In this document: in pieces, positions 10,441 to 21,241 of the stretch
Numbering within the stretch: position 1 is the first letter of the stretch
How the letters are laid out: every line of letters begins with the position of its first letter
DNA from: Valencia hispanica
Taxonomy: Eukaryota > Chordata > Actinopteri > Cyprinodontiformes > Valenciidae
Direction: 5' to 3'
Length of the DNA: 64,000 bases
Assembly: GCA_963556495.2 (NCBI GenBank)
Contig: OY747704.1
Coordinates: forward strand, 6,126,501-6,190,500
The notes under the pieces: model-generated
What the model was told of the DNA's origin: nothing
Databases searched by the model: none
Seen by the model: the letters and a program-made list of their open reading frames with translations, nothing else
Program-made: the position numbers and the translations under genes

Positions 10441-12099
10441 TTAACCTGAATTCAACTAGTGAACCTGTTGTGAGAGATGCATCATTCAGTTACTAATTTT
10501 TTTTCATCTCCAGTTAGTTTGAGTTGCAGGAAAATGAACAGGTTTTCAGTTATATACAGTAACACGACCTTGACATAAAGTTGTTTTTATTTAATGACTA
10601 GTTAAGTGTCACTGAGATATATACGTGTATACTTAAGTATTTGAATGTAAAATACACCATACAACTGTATTGGCAGCATTACTAGGCCTGCATTTTACAT
10701 TTAAGGTGTGCATGAGAGTGAAGAAGAAAAACAAAATCTGCTTAATATTCTAAAGTTTTTCTCAGTGCGTGTGTATAAGAATAGGTTAAGGTATTGCATT
10801 ATACATTTAGAGAAACAATATTTAGGTTAAAAGTTCAAATAAACCCAGCAAAAATCCACAGTATGGTCACCTCTAAAACAATGTTTGTTCTATGCATATT
10901 TAAATTCTACTTGGAGTCAAAGGTCCTGAATATTGAAGATTACTGTACATTCCTGAATGTAGGCAAACATGTGGCATAGTGATAAAATGTGTTCACTTAT
11001 TCACTATGAACACTTAGTTCTCAAGACATTCCTACAAAGTTAAGCAACACTATTTTACAACTTATGGGTAAATTCAATACAAAAATCTAATTTCCACTAC
11101 ATTCCAGAATAAAGATTGTAGCATTTAATACAAGACAATGTTTGGCTAAAGCTTTTTGCAGAACTTGTTTGTCTCGGCCCAGAAAGATTCAGCTGATACA
11201 TTCCTTGAGATGAGAAAGTTCTCATTATCTCCACTTCCTGGTGTCAGCACAACATTCTGTGTCCATTAACCAGAATAATTTATTTAAAGCAGTTCAGACA
11301 TGTGAGTTTGTAAAGCAGAAATACATCAAAGTTGGCTTTACTGTGACATAGACCCATGGGCATGATGTAAATGTTTAGGGAAGAAAGGGCTGGGGGGGGG
11401 GGGTTGTTGTTGTTTTTTGCATTTTGTAAGTAACTTGTTTCTCTAGACTGGCTTCACAACACCCTAACCAAAGAGCTTTACAGCTAAAATGAAACAGAAA
11501 TAAACAAAAACACAAGATAACCACACTGTTTGTACCTTGACATTAGTACTTCAAATGTGCATTGATTTGATGACTTTAGTGTCCTCTCATATTTATGAAG
11601 AGCGAGAATTTCTGAGAGATAAGATGGGATAAGAATGTTTATGGCAATAGTAACAAACTTTAAAAACTTAAACTGATTTCAGAAATTAAATGAAAATCTT
11701 GAGCTGATATGAGCATAAATCAAATTTTCTAGATAGTAGTGACCAAGAAAATGTTTAAGTTTGGCCAGAAGACAAAGCTAGAAAAAGTCTGTGCTGACAA
11801 CAAAACCAATCTAATTGTGAAATTTAAGCAGCTATCAAAAGTAACTCCCAGATAGTTCACTTTTTACTTAAAAGTTTAGCCCAAAGAACCAAGATTTGAC
11901 AATGTTACACTAGGCAGGAAATTAGAATTACCCGGTGTTCTCATTATTCAGGTGCAAAAGATTTTTGGACAGCCTCTATGCAGCTCACCAGAGAACTAGA
12001 TGCCATATTTTAACTGGGTTTAACTGGTAAGAGATTTGTACTTCATCAGCATACCAGTGAAAACAGAGATTATGTTCTTATAATTATGTATTGATTTAT
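10441..12099. other. Non-coding flank upstream of whirlin
   Basis: AT-rich, with no recognised gene or transposon; a poly-G run at about 11392-11403. It could hold distal regulatory sequence for whirlin, but nothing in the text shows this. Confidence 0.35.
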
Positions 12100-12812
12100 T
12101 CTGGTCTGGTCTGTTTTTAGCACTCACGTTCTTGCTGTGCTTTCAATTAACCCTGTGTGACATTAGCTTCAGTCTACATTTTAAGAGTGGTGAGTGGTGT
12201 TTGGCAGTTTCCAAGCAACACACACTGCCACGGTCACACAAACATGCGTCACTTCCTACAAAGACTCCTGAGCGCAACCCATTCTGCGCTCTCCTCCAGC
12301 TGCGCTCACAACGAGCTTTGTTGCAGAGAGGAGCGCATTTTGTTGCAGCTTCTCTTTTCGTAGAATTATTCATAACTAGAAAAGTTTTATGTGGTTTATC
12401 AAATAGGCTTATTTAAGATTCACATGAAGGAAAAAAGGCTTTTTGTTGAGTTTGGGTTTTGGATAACCCATCCTACCGGACAATCCGAGTCGCAGAGGTG
12501 TGTCCCGTTCAGAACGCCGGTGCATCTCGTGTTGAGCATGCATTAAGGAGAGCAAGGAACAGCAATATTCTTTCTGTTTTTCGGAGCTGGAGAAACGTTA
12601 GCCTCAGATGGGAACATGTGTTCCTTGGCGTGACAAACGAAGCGCACACCAGCGCCATTACGCACATTGATCACCGGTCACCTGTTGGTGCCTGAAGCTC
12701 GGGGAGCTGTTAAAACTTTGTTGATGGGAGATGTGAAGTGAACGGCGCTGGACCAAATGCCCAATCCGTCCACAGCACTGCATGGCGCACTGTTTCTCCG
12801 TTATGCGGTAGG
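12100..12812 (+). promoter_or_regulatory. Presumed whirlin promoter and 5' untranslated region
   Basis: From about 12200 the base composition rises and CpG dinucleotides become frequent, continuing through exon 1, as at many vertebrate promoters. No convincing TATA box lies close to the gene, and the transcription start cannot be fixed from sequence. Several upstream ATGs are present (12539, 12608, 12757, 12782), all closed by stops before or at the main start. Confidence 0.5.
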
Positions 12813-12816
12813 ATGA
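12757..12816 (+). other. Upstream ORF overlapping the whirlin start codon
   Basis: An ATG at 12757 opens a 19-codon frame whose stop TGA (12814-12816) overlaps the whirlin ATG (12813) as ATGA. A second short frame runs 12782-12811 and ends one base before that ATG. If the transcript starts upstream of 12757, either could reduce or couple translation of the main frame. Whether they are in the mRNA is unknown. Confidence 0.5.
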
Positions 12817-13502
12817 GCGCTGATCTGGAGCGCGCTTCGCCCAACACATCGGTGAACTCGGCCGGCTTAGGGGGCCGTACGCTCTCGGCAAATGTCCGGA
12901 GGCTCCATAACACACTCAACCTGCTGCTAAGTGACCTGGAGAGAGAGCAGTTTATCCATTGTCTAAATGTTTACCACGCCAAACGCAACGTTTTCGACCT
13001 GGTCCAAACTCTCAAAGTGATTCTCAACACGCCCGGAAAGCGACAGCTGCTGCCCATGCTGCGCCTCGTCATCCCGAGGTCCGACCAGCTCCTCTTCGAC
13101 CAATACACGTCTGAGGGGCTCTACCTGAAAACAGACCTGCTTCCCAGCAACGGCAGCGCGGAAAGCTTTGGAGACGAGGGCGATTCAACCCTGCAAACGT
13201 ATGTCAGCTCAATCTGCGAGCAGCCTCTCACGGCGGGTTGTCCGGAGCCAACGGCTTCCATGGCCCCGCTCTTCTGTGAGGGTCTCTTTGGAGAAGTGCG
13301 CCAAGTGATCCTGACGCGCTCCAGGAGCCAAGAAGGTCTGGGCTTCAGCATCCGCGGGGGTTCAGAGCACGGCGTGGGGATCTACGTGTCCCTGGTGGAG
13401 CCGGGCTCATCGGCCGAGAGAGAAGGTTTGAGGGTTGGGGACCAGATAGTAGCAGCGAACGACTCGGTGTTTGACGCCGTCACTCACACAGAGGCGGTGA
13501 AG
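12813..13502 (+). CDS. whrn: Whirlin, coding exon 1 (partial gene)
   Basis: This encodes the first 230 residues of whirlin, a multi-PDZ scaffold that organises the Usher type 2 complex at hair-cell stereocilia and photoreceptors (known family role). Residues about 26-107 form the harmonin-N-like helical domain (LLSDLEREQFIHCLNVYHAK, then RNVFDLVQTL and PMLRLVIPRSDQLLFDQYTS). PDZ1 begins near 161 with the carboxylate-binding loop GLGF at 175-178, then IRGGSEHGVGIYVSLVEPGS and GLRVGDQI. The exon ends after THTEAVK, exactly at a consensus donor AG|GTAAGG, so PDZ1's last helix and strand lie in the next exon. ATG 12813 is preferred because it has A at -3 and starts just before the conserved part; the open frame extends upstream only via a GTG. 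The linker 108-160 is Ser/Glu-rich and poorly conserved. Teleosts carry two whirlin paralogues and I cannot say which this is. Confidence 0.95.
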
Positions 13503-13508
13503 GTAAGG
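13500..13508 (+). other. whrn: Whirlin exon 1 splice donor
   Basis: AAG|GTAAGG with the cut after 13502 leaves the frame in phase 0 and ends the protein block precisely where PDZ similarity is interrupted. Reading through would give only a short non-conserved tail and a stop at 13533-13535. Confidence 0.9.
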
Positions 13509-14459
13509 TGGGGGTTCACACATGTGGAAGTGTAATTGGTTTGTACTGCACGATGAATCCAGCGGATTTGAGTGGATGAAGCGCTGGATTCTGCAGGATG
13601 AGGCAGAAGCACTGAACCATACTGTCCTTAACAAAAACAGCAGGAGTAGCTATGGGACAGCGCTGCCTCCTCTGTAGCCAGTGAGCCCACAAGGAATCCG
13701 CCTTATCCCTTTTTACAAGTTATTCCGCACCAGTGCACTGTCTTCATGCTCTGTAACTGCACGCACAGTAAAGGCTCCATCTACTTCCTTTAGTCAAACA
13801 GAAAACAAAAACAAGCTCTGCAATAATACTGCTGCTGCTGATTTTCATAATTAGAAAGAGTTGATTTAATATGACAGCAATGTTGTTTCTGTTCTGTGTT
13901 GAGTTTGAAACAATTAGCTGAGTTGAACCTGAAAGGTTAATAGTCCCCTCAGCTTCTTCCTTCAGTCATGTTTCACACATCAATGCAGAGATTGCTGTAG
14001 CTGATAATATGGGTTTTCTCTGGTTCAGAGGACTGTATCCTAGCTTGAAGAGAAATAATTATCTCTGCTTTGAAAACCTACATCCAAGCCCTGTAAAAGT
14101 AATCTTCCATTTTAAAGGTACAAAACCATAACATCAGGTGGTTCTTCTATTGACCTCACTCAAACAGTGCAGTAAATCTGCCACACAGCACTGACCAGTT
14201 CTGTGGATTTTATTTTTACACTTTTCAAAAACAAAAAAACAGCTGGGTAGTGAAGTAAGGATTTCCACTGCACGATTTGACACAATACAATGTTTATTTT
14301 TTTATTGTTGTGAGGGTAAGAAAATGGCTATTTCTCTGTGGCGTTTTCAAAAGACACAGCGTGCCGGCATATTACGGAAATATTTCCTGCACACTGTGTC
14401 TTATGAATGCGCCGTGGCGGCATGGTGAGGCACAAATATTGCAGCTTTTGTGCGAGCAA
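13509..14459 (+). other. Start of whirlin intron 1, no element firmly assigned
   Basis: Nothing recognised up to about 14330. From 14330 the sequence resembles the flank of a Harbinger element (see the Myb/SANT fragment downstream), which the fold-back element then interrupts. Confidence 0.4.
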
Positions 14460-14670
14460 CACTCAAAAAAACAACTCATTGGATTAACACAATCTACATG
14501 ATGGCAGTTTTTCAATCCAATAAATATATACTGGTTCAACCAAATTCACATAAAGTACATCTGGACAATTTCATTTAATTGAAATTGGTTGAAACTGCAT
14601 ATATATTTATTGGATGGAAAAACTGCCATCATTTAAATTGTGTTAATCCAATGAGTCATTTTTTTGAGTG
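14460..14670. mobile_element. Fold-back MITE with long terminal inverted repeats
   Basis: The left end CACTCAAAAAAACAACTCAT (14460) and the reverse complement of the right end share the same text through CATTGGATTAACACAAT, a GATGGCAGTTTTTC block, and on to AATAAATATAT and GGTTCAACCA-like text. The inverted arms are roughly 80 bp each with a short AT-rich centre. There is no coding capacity, so it is a non-autonomous DNA element. No TSD was clear at the ends. Confidence 0.85.
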
Positions 14671-14821
14671 AAACCTGATAGTAATTTTACTGCAATATTG
14701 TCGCAACGCTGGACTTATGAATGAAGATGACGCCTTGCTGCAACGGAGTGTGAAGTCATGATGGTGTGGAATGTGTGCTCCCGTGATGTTCATTTAGAAT
14801 TTGTGAACTGTATCAGCTGAA

Positions 14822-14974
14822 ATGGCAAACTGGAGTGATGCAGAGGTCCAGGAGCTTCTGGCCTTTAGAGTTGAAGACCAGATTGCCAGACAGTTCACGG
14901 GAACTCTGAAGGACAGCCACCTTTTGGAACGGCTCGCAAAAAGACTTAAGGAGCGGGGCTTCATTTCGAGATAA
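14822..14974 (+). pseudogene. Harbinger-type Myb/SANT-like protein fragment
   Basis: The 50-codon frame reads WSDAEVQELLAFRVEDQIA then a stretch ending LLERLAKRLKERGF. This matches the Myb/SANT-like DNA-binding protein (second ORF) of PIF/Harbinger elements: W..(a)E...LL.i......I...l.gt..n...f..ia..l...G. It stops at 14972 before the last helix, so it is truncated. The fold-back element 150 bp upstream appears to have inserted into the same Harbinger copy. Confidence 0.65.
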
Positions 14975-15705
14975 AAAACAAGTTACATCCAAGCTATTTT
15001 CTTTGCTTATCACGGACTCTTCCATCTCAGGGTTTATATGCAAACCTGCACGTTGACAACCCGGACACCAACCCCACACCCCGATTTATCCCGCCATCTC
15101 GTAATGTTTTGTGAAAAACACCTGATCGAGGCACATTGCCACCACAGGCTGAGCCCTTATGAAAGACCAAAAGGCTCACTGATGGCAGCATTGTCTTTTG
15201 AAACAGCCTTCTGTGTATTTGAGCCGATGATATTATAAGAGGTAGACTACAAGAATTGAGCTAAGTCATTCATTTATATTTATCTGATCAGAACCCACTG
15301 CACACAGTGAATGTTATGAACCAACCATTGTCCTGTAAACGGGTCTTCTACTAGCTAATTTTCAGACCTAGTCGCTAGGATTTTCTATCAAAGAAAGAGA
15401 ACACATCAGCTGGCATATAGTAAACACTGTGGCAGGTAAACAACTTTAATACTCTGAAAGCATTGAAGTTGTGTTTAAAATACAAGGGGTTCAGAGGTTA
15501 TGTGTTTGTGTTAGCATTTGACTCTGATAATCCCTGACCCATGATGGGTTCTGTCCTAGATGATGGTGATAGTTTTTGGTCTCCAGAACTTTAAATGGTA
15601 CAAATCTAGTCATATACATGCTTGGATTTTTCTGTCTAATAGGTTTTCATCCATATTCCTGCTTGTAAATGGAGTAGTTTTTTAGTTTTTTGCTTGTATC
15701 ATCTT
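14975..15705. other. Intron sequence, remains of the Harbinger copy then unassigned
   Basis: 14975-15240 continues without a usable frame and may be the rest of the Harbinger element. 15240-15705 shows nothing recognisable. Confidence 0.35.
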
Positions 15706-16309
15706 TAACCCTTGCTTTCCACCGGACGGGTAAGCGGTATGTAATATAATAGACGAGTTTTACTCGCGAATTCAGCAGTGCGTCCCTTCCTACCAAGTGC
15801 GTTTTAGAAGCGCATCACTTGCGTAAGCGTTCCACCCAGCTGGTACTAGGAGATCACGAAATCACAAGAGAATTGCAAATGCATAACTTAAAGTGTAGTA
15901 TGCAGCGGGGAAATGTAATTCTATGTTAGTAAGTGGCATAAACTCAACATCCAGGTGAGTCCTGGTGTCACAAGTAGTCATGTTTTTTCATAGTTAAGCT
16001 GACAAAAATTTGCACGTGTCTTTTATTTTGAAAATATCTGGATTATTTTCACTTCTTATGTGCATGATTTCCTGTTTGGCCTGATCTAAACAAGTGAGAT
16101 TGAGATTTAGAAGCGTAAAACGTAAAAAATAGACCTGCCGCGTAAATTTAGGAGAAGGCCGTGACACAACGCTTCTGAGACGCATCCGATTCATGCTGCT
16201 TCGTGCCTGGTGGAAACGGACCCATTGACTATAATGGTGGCTATCAGCTGTGTATTACGTTTTCCAGATGTTATGCACCGCTTACGCGTCCAGTGGAAAG
16301 CAGGGGTAA
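15706..16309. mobile_element. Non-autonomous DNA transposon, 29-bp TIRs, TAA target site
   Basis: The left end CCCTTGCTTTCCACCGGACG (15709-15737) pairs with the right end (16278-16306), whose reverse complement begins CCCCTGCTTTCCACTGGACG. Both are bounded by TAA (15706-15708 and 16307-16309). A 3-bp TWA target site fits PIF/Harbinger or a related superfamily. CpG-rich subterminal sequence, including GTGGAAACGGACCCATTGAC and GAAGCGCATCACTTGCGTAA, separates it from the AT-rich intron. No long frame. Confidence 0.8.
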
Positions 16310-17229
16310 TAGTCACATAATTTCAGGGGCTGATTTAGGATTGAGGATTTTAGCAAGTGCAAAGAATTGTTGCTTTAAATGTAGCAGCATCTCAACTTTC
16401 AAATTCTGACCACCTTAAAGCATTGGATTACACATATAAATTAATATGATTGAATATGATTTAATGAATCTGAATGAATGAAGTAACAGTATCAATCAAC
16501 AATATTAACTATCAACAAAATCACAGTCACCTGCTGATTGAAGTCAGCTCAGATCACTGGTCCAGGGAATACATCCATTAAGAGCAGATCATATAAAGCC
16601 AGATGGCTACTCTGCTGCAAAGACTTGTGGGAGTTAACATACACAACCTTATCAGCAGACCACTGCCCACAGGAAATGATAAAAAATTCACCAGACTTCG
16701 AATGCTTTATAGATGGCTTAAAAACACCTGCACTGACAGTCATATAAGATTTATCAATAACTTTATATACTGTGGTGCAAAACATTTCAATCAACGCTAT
16801 CTCATCAAAGCCAAACTGACACTCCTGACTGCAAACATGTTTTGCTATCAATCAAAAACCCTGGTTATTCCAAAATATTTGATAAAGCACCCAAGGGCTG
16901 ACCTACTCTTCATCACAAAATGACTCCGTTTGAAACCTTCTCTGACAGACAGAAAGCTCAAATTAGTATTGAAACCCAGCTAACCCCAAGACTTGGACCA
17001 CACCAGGTCTCTGGGACTAATACTAGATATATTTCTCCTCTACCACAAATGGTAATACCAGACATCTGATATAGAGGGGAAGCAGATATTAATTCTAGAC
17101 TCATCGTCTCCCACGATGCGCCTGGCCACCCTAAATGTAATATTTGGATGCTTAAAAGCAGGAGAAACCATAAAATTAAAACCAAATGTTGCTGTATTTA
17201 ACCAAATCTCAAACTGACCTCCTTTCAGA
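16310..17229. other. Intron sequence upstream of L2 copy
   Basis: No protein signature. Part of 16950-17229 may be the 5' untranslated region of the L2 element that follows, but its upstream limit cannot be set. Open frames at 16538-16923 have no recognised content. Confidence 0.35.
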
Positions 17230-18545
17230 AGGTTCAGCTACCCACCACCAAACCACTTAAATTAGTTTTATTAAACATTAGGTCTTTGTCAGGGAAGTCG
17301 TTTATAATTAATGACTTCATCACCGAGCGCAATATACACACTATTTCTATCGGAAACCTGGTTAGACGTGTTGTAAATGACTTGATATGTGTTAATCACA
17401 TTGATTTGCTTGGTCTCACAGAAACCTGGTTGCAGCAGGAGGATTATGTCAGTATAAATGAGTCAACTCCTTCCAGTCATTTAAATTTTCACATTCCTAG
17501 AAGTACTGGGCGAGGAGGAGGAGTTGGAACCATTTTTCGTTCTGATTTACTAATTAATCCCAGACCAATTGATAGCTACAGTTCTTTTGAACATCTAACC
17601 CGTAATTTTCCTCATCCAAGTTGCAAAACATTAAGACCATTTTTGTTTGTGGTTTTGTATCGTCCACCAAGACTTTACTCTGAATTCTTGGATCAGATCT
17701 CACATTTTTTATCTGATTTAGTATTAAATACTGATAGGGTCATTATAGTGGGGGACTTCAATATTCATGTGGACACTGAAAGTGATAGCCTAAATGCAGC
17801 CTTTAGTGCTATTTTAGACTCAATTGGCTTCACTCACAAAGTACAGGGATCCACCCACTCGGGTAAACACACTTTGGACCTTGTACTGACATACGGTATT
17901 GAGTGTAAGGAAATAACAGTCCACCCACATAACCCAGTCCTGTCTGACCACTTCTTGATAACTTTTGAATTTACTTTAACTGACCATCTTAAATCTGAAA
18001 GAAAATTTCATTATAGAAGAGCTTTATCAGACAATGCTGTAACAATTTTTAAAGAATCTGTTCCATTCTTACTTTCCTCAGTGTCTCAGAGTAACACAGT
18101 GGATGGCTGCAATTCCATCTCTAACCCTTCAGAAATTGATGGTCTGGTTCACAGCGTTACTTCCTCATTGTGTTTGGCATTAGATAGTGTAGCCCCCTTA
18201 AAAAAGAAAGTGGCTAGCCTTAGGGGGCTGACTACTTGGTTTAACGCAGAGTTGCGTACTTTAAAGCAGAATACTAGGAAGTTGGAGAGAAAATGGCACT
18301 CTACACATCTAGAGGATTCCTATTTAACCTGGAATAACAGTCTACTGCTGTATAAAAAGACCCTTCGACAAGCTAGGACAGCATATTTTTCATCATTAGT
18401 AGAGGCGAATAAAAACAATCCTAGGTTTCTTTTTAGTACAGTTGCCAAACTTACACAGAGTCATAGCTCTGTTGAGCCAACTATTCCCCCAGCTCTTAGC
18501 AGTGATGATTTTATGGGATTCTTCATAAATTCTAATTCTATTTAA
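17230..18545 (+). pseudogene. L2-clade LINE, endonuclease domain and linker
   Basis: The frame carries an apurinic-like endonuclease: LVLLNIRSLSGKS, LLGLTETWL, STGRGGGVGTIF, FVVLYRPPRLYSEFLDQISH, VIIVGDFNIHVDTESDSL, HTLDLVLTYG and LSDHFLITFEF (catalytic D-N and terminal S-D-H present). A long linker to the polymerase follows. These are the known motifs of fish L2 (Maui-like) elements. It terminates at 18543-18545 within a repeated ATTCTATTTA stretch (18534-18562) that looks like a local slippage insertion separating endonuclease and polymerase frames. Confidence 0.9.
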
Positions 18546-18592
18546 TTCTATTTAATTCTATTAAAACTAAAATCATTGGCATCCTCCCAAAC

Positions 18593-19558
18593 ATGATTAC
18601 TTCTTCCTCAGTAAATGAGGCAGCATCGGAAAGAACTTTAGAACCTCCTTTGTGCTTAGGCGGTTTTTATTCAGTCAAGCTTTCGGAATTATCAAAAATA
18701 CTAGCCTCATCTAAACCTTCAACTTGTATGTTGGACCCAATCCCAACCAAATTATTTAAGGAAGTGTTCCATTTGGTTCTTGGCCCCATTTTGGATATGA
18801 TGAATCTATCCTTAGTAAACAAATGCGTACCTTGGGAATTTAAAATAGCTATAATTAAACCTTTACTCAAGAAACCTTCCCTTGATCAAGATGACTTAGT
18901 GAATTACAGACCTATATCTAACCTTCCTTTCTTATCCAAAGTCCTTGAGAATATAGTTGCTAATCAAGTCTATGAGCATCTAAACAGTAACGACCTGTTT
19001 GAAGAGTTTCAGTCAGGTTTTAAAGCTCATCATAGCACTGAAATAGCACTGGTGAAGGTTACTAATGATATTCTCATGGCCTCAGATAATGGACTTGTGT
19101 CCATTTTGGTTTTGTTAGATCTCAGGGCTGCTTTTGACACAGTCGATCATAATATTCTCTTAGAAAGGCTTGAACATGTTGCAGGGATCAAAGGAACAGC
19201 ACTAGGCTGGTTAAAATCATATTTGTCTGATAGATTACAGTTTGTTCATCTAAATGATAAATCTTCTTCACACTCAAGGGTTACTTGTGGAGTTCCACAG
19301 GGTTCTGTGCTTGGACCAATTCTTTTCACCATATATATGCTCCCAATTGGTAGAATCATTACACAGCATGGGATAAATTTCCACAGCTATGCTGATGATA
19401 CACAACTATATTTATCCATAAATCCATATGAACCCAGTCAGTTAGGTAGATTACAGGCATGTCTGGAAGACATAAAAACATGGATGACTCTAAACTTTTT
19501 GCTCTTAAATTTTGTATTGAAGAGTTTTGGGAGTGAAGCTAAGTTAGTCTTAAACTAA
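18593..19558 (+). pseudogene. L2-clade LINE, reverse transcriptase domain (3'-truncated)
   Basis: Same strand and element as the preceding endonuclease. Motifs in order: NYRPISNLPFLSKVLENIVA, EFQSGFKAHHSTEIALVKVT, LLDLRAAFDTVDHNILLERL, CGVPQGSVLGPILFTIYML and SYADDTQLYLS (active-site YADD at 19388-19399). The palm is complete, but the frame ends at 19556-19558 soon after 'TWMTLNFLLLNF', where intact copies have a further 150 or so residues and a 3'UTR. The break lies at a perfect hairpin (19544-19579). Confidence 0.9.
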
Positions 19559-19579
19559 TTGTGATTAGTTTAAGACTAA
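19544..19579. repeat. Perfect 16-bp inverted repeat at the L2 breakpoint
   Basis: TTAGTCTTAAACTAAT (19544-19559) and its exact reverse complement (19564-19579) are separated by four bases. It lies exactly where L2 coding similarity ends, and no L2 3' tail follows. Confidence 0.9.
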
Positions 19580-20245
19580 TTAGTACCTTTTGGTTTGTTT
19601 TGAAACCACTAATTCACAATGCAAAGCAGAAGTGAAGACAAAAAAACCATTTTTTGGAGCAATAATGTTTCATTAAATGATTTGCTGAATTAGAAATCAA
19701 TAACCTTTTGGAGAATAGATTCTGTTTTATAGATCGTTACCACAGTGATTGACCTTAGTTATATGATGAGTTTTCGGTGTTTAAACTATCTGTTTTAAAG
19801 CCGATCTGTAGTTTGAATACCGTAAGTAGCAATCTTTATTGTTTATGAAGCCATGCCGGTCTGCTAGTAGAGCTCATAGCTACTCTGCTTTAGCTTAGCA
19901 CTAAAGAATAAAGGAAAACCCTGGTCTGATGGAGTAACTCATGTTGCATTATTTAATATATCAGTCGGTCATAAACCTTTAAGAAAAACACTGTTCATAC
20001 CCAAACAATTGAAGAATGAATTCTTACAAATGTAGCAAAAACAACAGTGAAATACACAATCAAAACTAACCTTAATTTGTTTATCTTTAGCTAATTTATC
20101 TCTGCCCAGACACAACCTTATGACGTTTCTTAGACATTCAGGGAAGGGTGGCTCCGTTGTCTGAAAAGACTGGCGTTGAAGCAGAGACACCAGCTGTTAT
20201 AGCTGGTCAGTTAGCTTAGCTGCTGGAGGGCTAAGGGAGGCTTCG
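19580..20245. other. Intron sequence, unassigned
   Basis: No coding signature up to about 20200; the last part is likely the 5' region of the LINE fragment that follows. Confidence 0.35.
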
Positions 20246-20676
20246 GGTGCAGCTGCTAGTCACCGTTAGCTCGGAACGTCGCCTTCCCACAGACTGCTCC
20301 TGTTTCGCGGGCAGCAATCCTCTCAGCAGCTCTTGGCTCATTCAGCTCTCGGCTCCTGTAGCAAACAGGTCAGTGGCACGGCAGCAGGCTGGCAGAGCAT
20401 CAGCAAAGAGAGATTCTCTCTCTCTCTGTGGAAGATCTAATTCAAAAGATTCTGTCGTTTCCAACAAGTCATTCAAGACTTATTTCATCAGCTGAATACA
20501 GATCACCTGGTCCATCGGCAGTCTTTCGAATCCAAAGTTTCTTCCAGAAATAGTGAAACATCTACAATGATAGAATCAACTCCTCCAAATTACAATTTTC
20601 TGAGCGAGAGTAGGAATCACAGACGATGAAGAGGTGTAGCCACAATCTTTCATAACTCAATGAACTTCAAACAGGT
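20246..20676 (+). pseudogene. LINE 5' fragment with endonuclease start
   Basis: Around 20560-20676 the plus strand reads MIESTPPNYNFLSE, then a broken RGVATIFHNSMNFKQ, the segment after the TETWL motif in L2-like endonucleases (compare INESTPPSSHLNF and RGGGVGTIF in the copy at 17.4 kb). Several stops. The upstream 300 bp are more GC-rich and probably its 5' region. It is cut at 20677 by the minus-strand LINE. Confidence 0.6.
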
Positions 20677-20903
20677 ATTCAATTCAATTCAATTCAAAAA
20701 TACTTGATTGATCCCAGAGGGAAATTAAGTGTTGGTATAGCTCATATAATTAATTCTTTAAGGAGTTGTTGTAGATGATGATTGTGTGGGCGGGAAGGAT
20801 TTCCTGTAGCGGTCTGTATTGCAGCGAAACTGAAGAAGCCTCCGACTGAAGACGCTCTGAAGACAGTCTCATGAAGAGGATGCTCAGGGTTGTCCATCTT
20901 TAT

Positions 20904-21241
20904 TTAGATTTTATGAAGAATCCTTCTTTGCAACATCATCTCCAGAGGTTCCACAGTCGTCCCAAGAACAGAACCAGCCTTCTTTATCAGGTTGTTTAGC
21001 CTTTTTAAATCCCTGGCTCTGAAGCTGCTACCCCAACAGATGACGGCTGAAGGTATTATACTCTCCACAACAGACTTGTAGAAGATCTGCAGCATTTTGC
21101 TGCAAACCTTGAAAGACCTAAGCTTCCTCAAGAAGTACAGTCTGCTCTGTCCCTTCTTGTAGACGGTTTCACTGTTCAGTCTCCAGTCCAATCTGTTGTC
21201 AAGGTGAACTCCGAGGTATTTATACTCCTCAACCACCTCCA
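20904..21241 (-). pseudogene. LINE copy 1, C-terminal region
   Basis: Begins VVEEYKYLGVHLDNRLDW, then YFLRKLRSFKVCSKMLQIFY and SAVICWGSS, as in the C-terminal part of the copy at 61.5-63.0 kb. It abuts the reverse-transcriptase half because of the deletion. Confidence 0.9.

Noticed and set aside
12132..12695. Several frames upstream of whirlin on both strands
   Set aside because: They lie in the CpG-rich promoter/5'UTR, overlap each other and show no conserved protein.
12738..12812. Extended whirlin N-terminus starting at GTG 12738
   Set aside because: Needs a non-ATG start, has no similarity to whirlin, and a good-context ATG lies at 12813.
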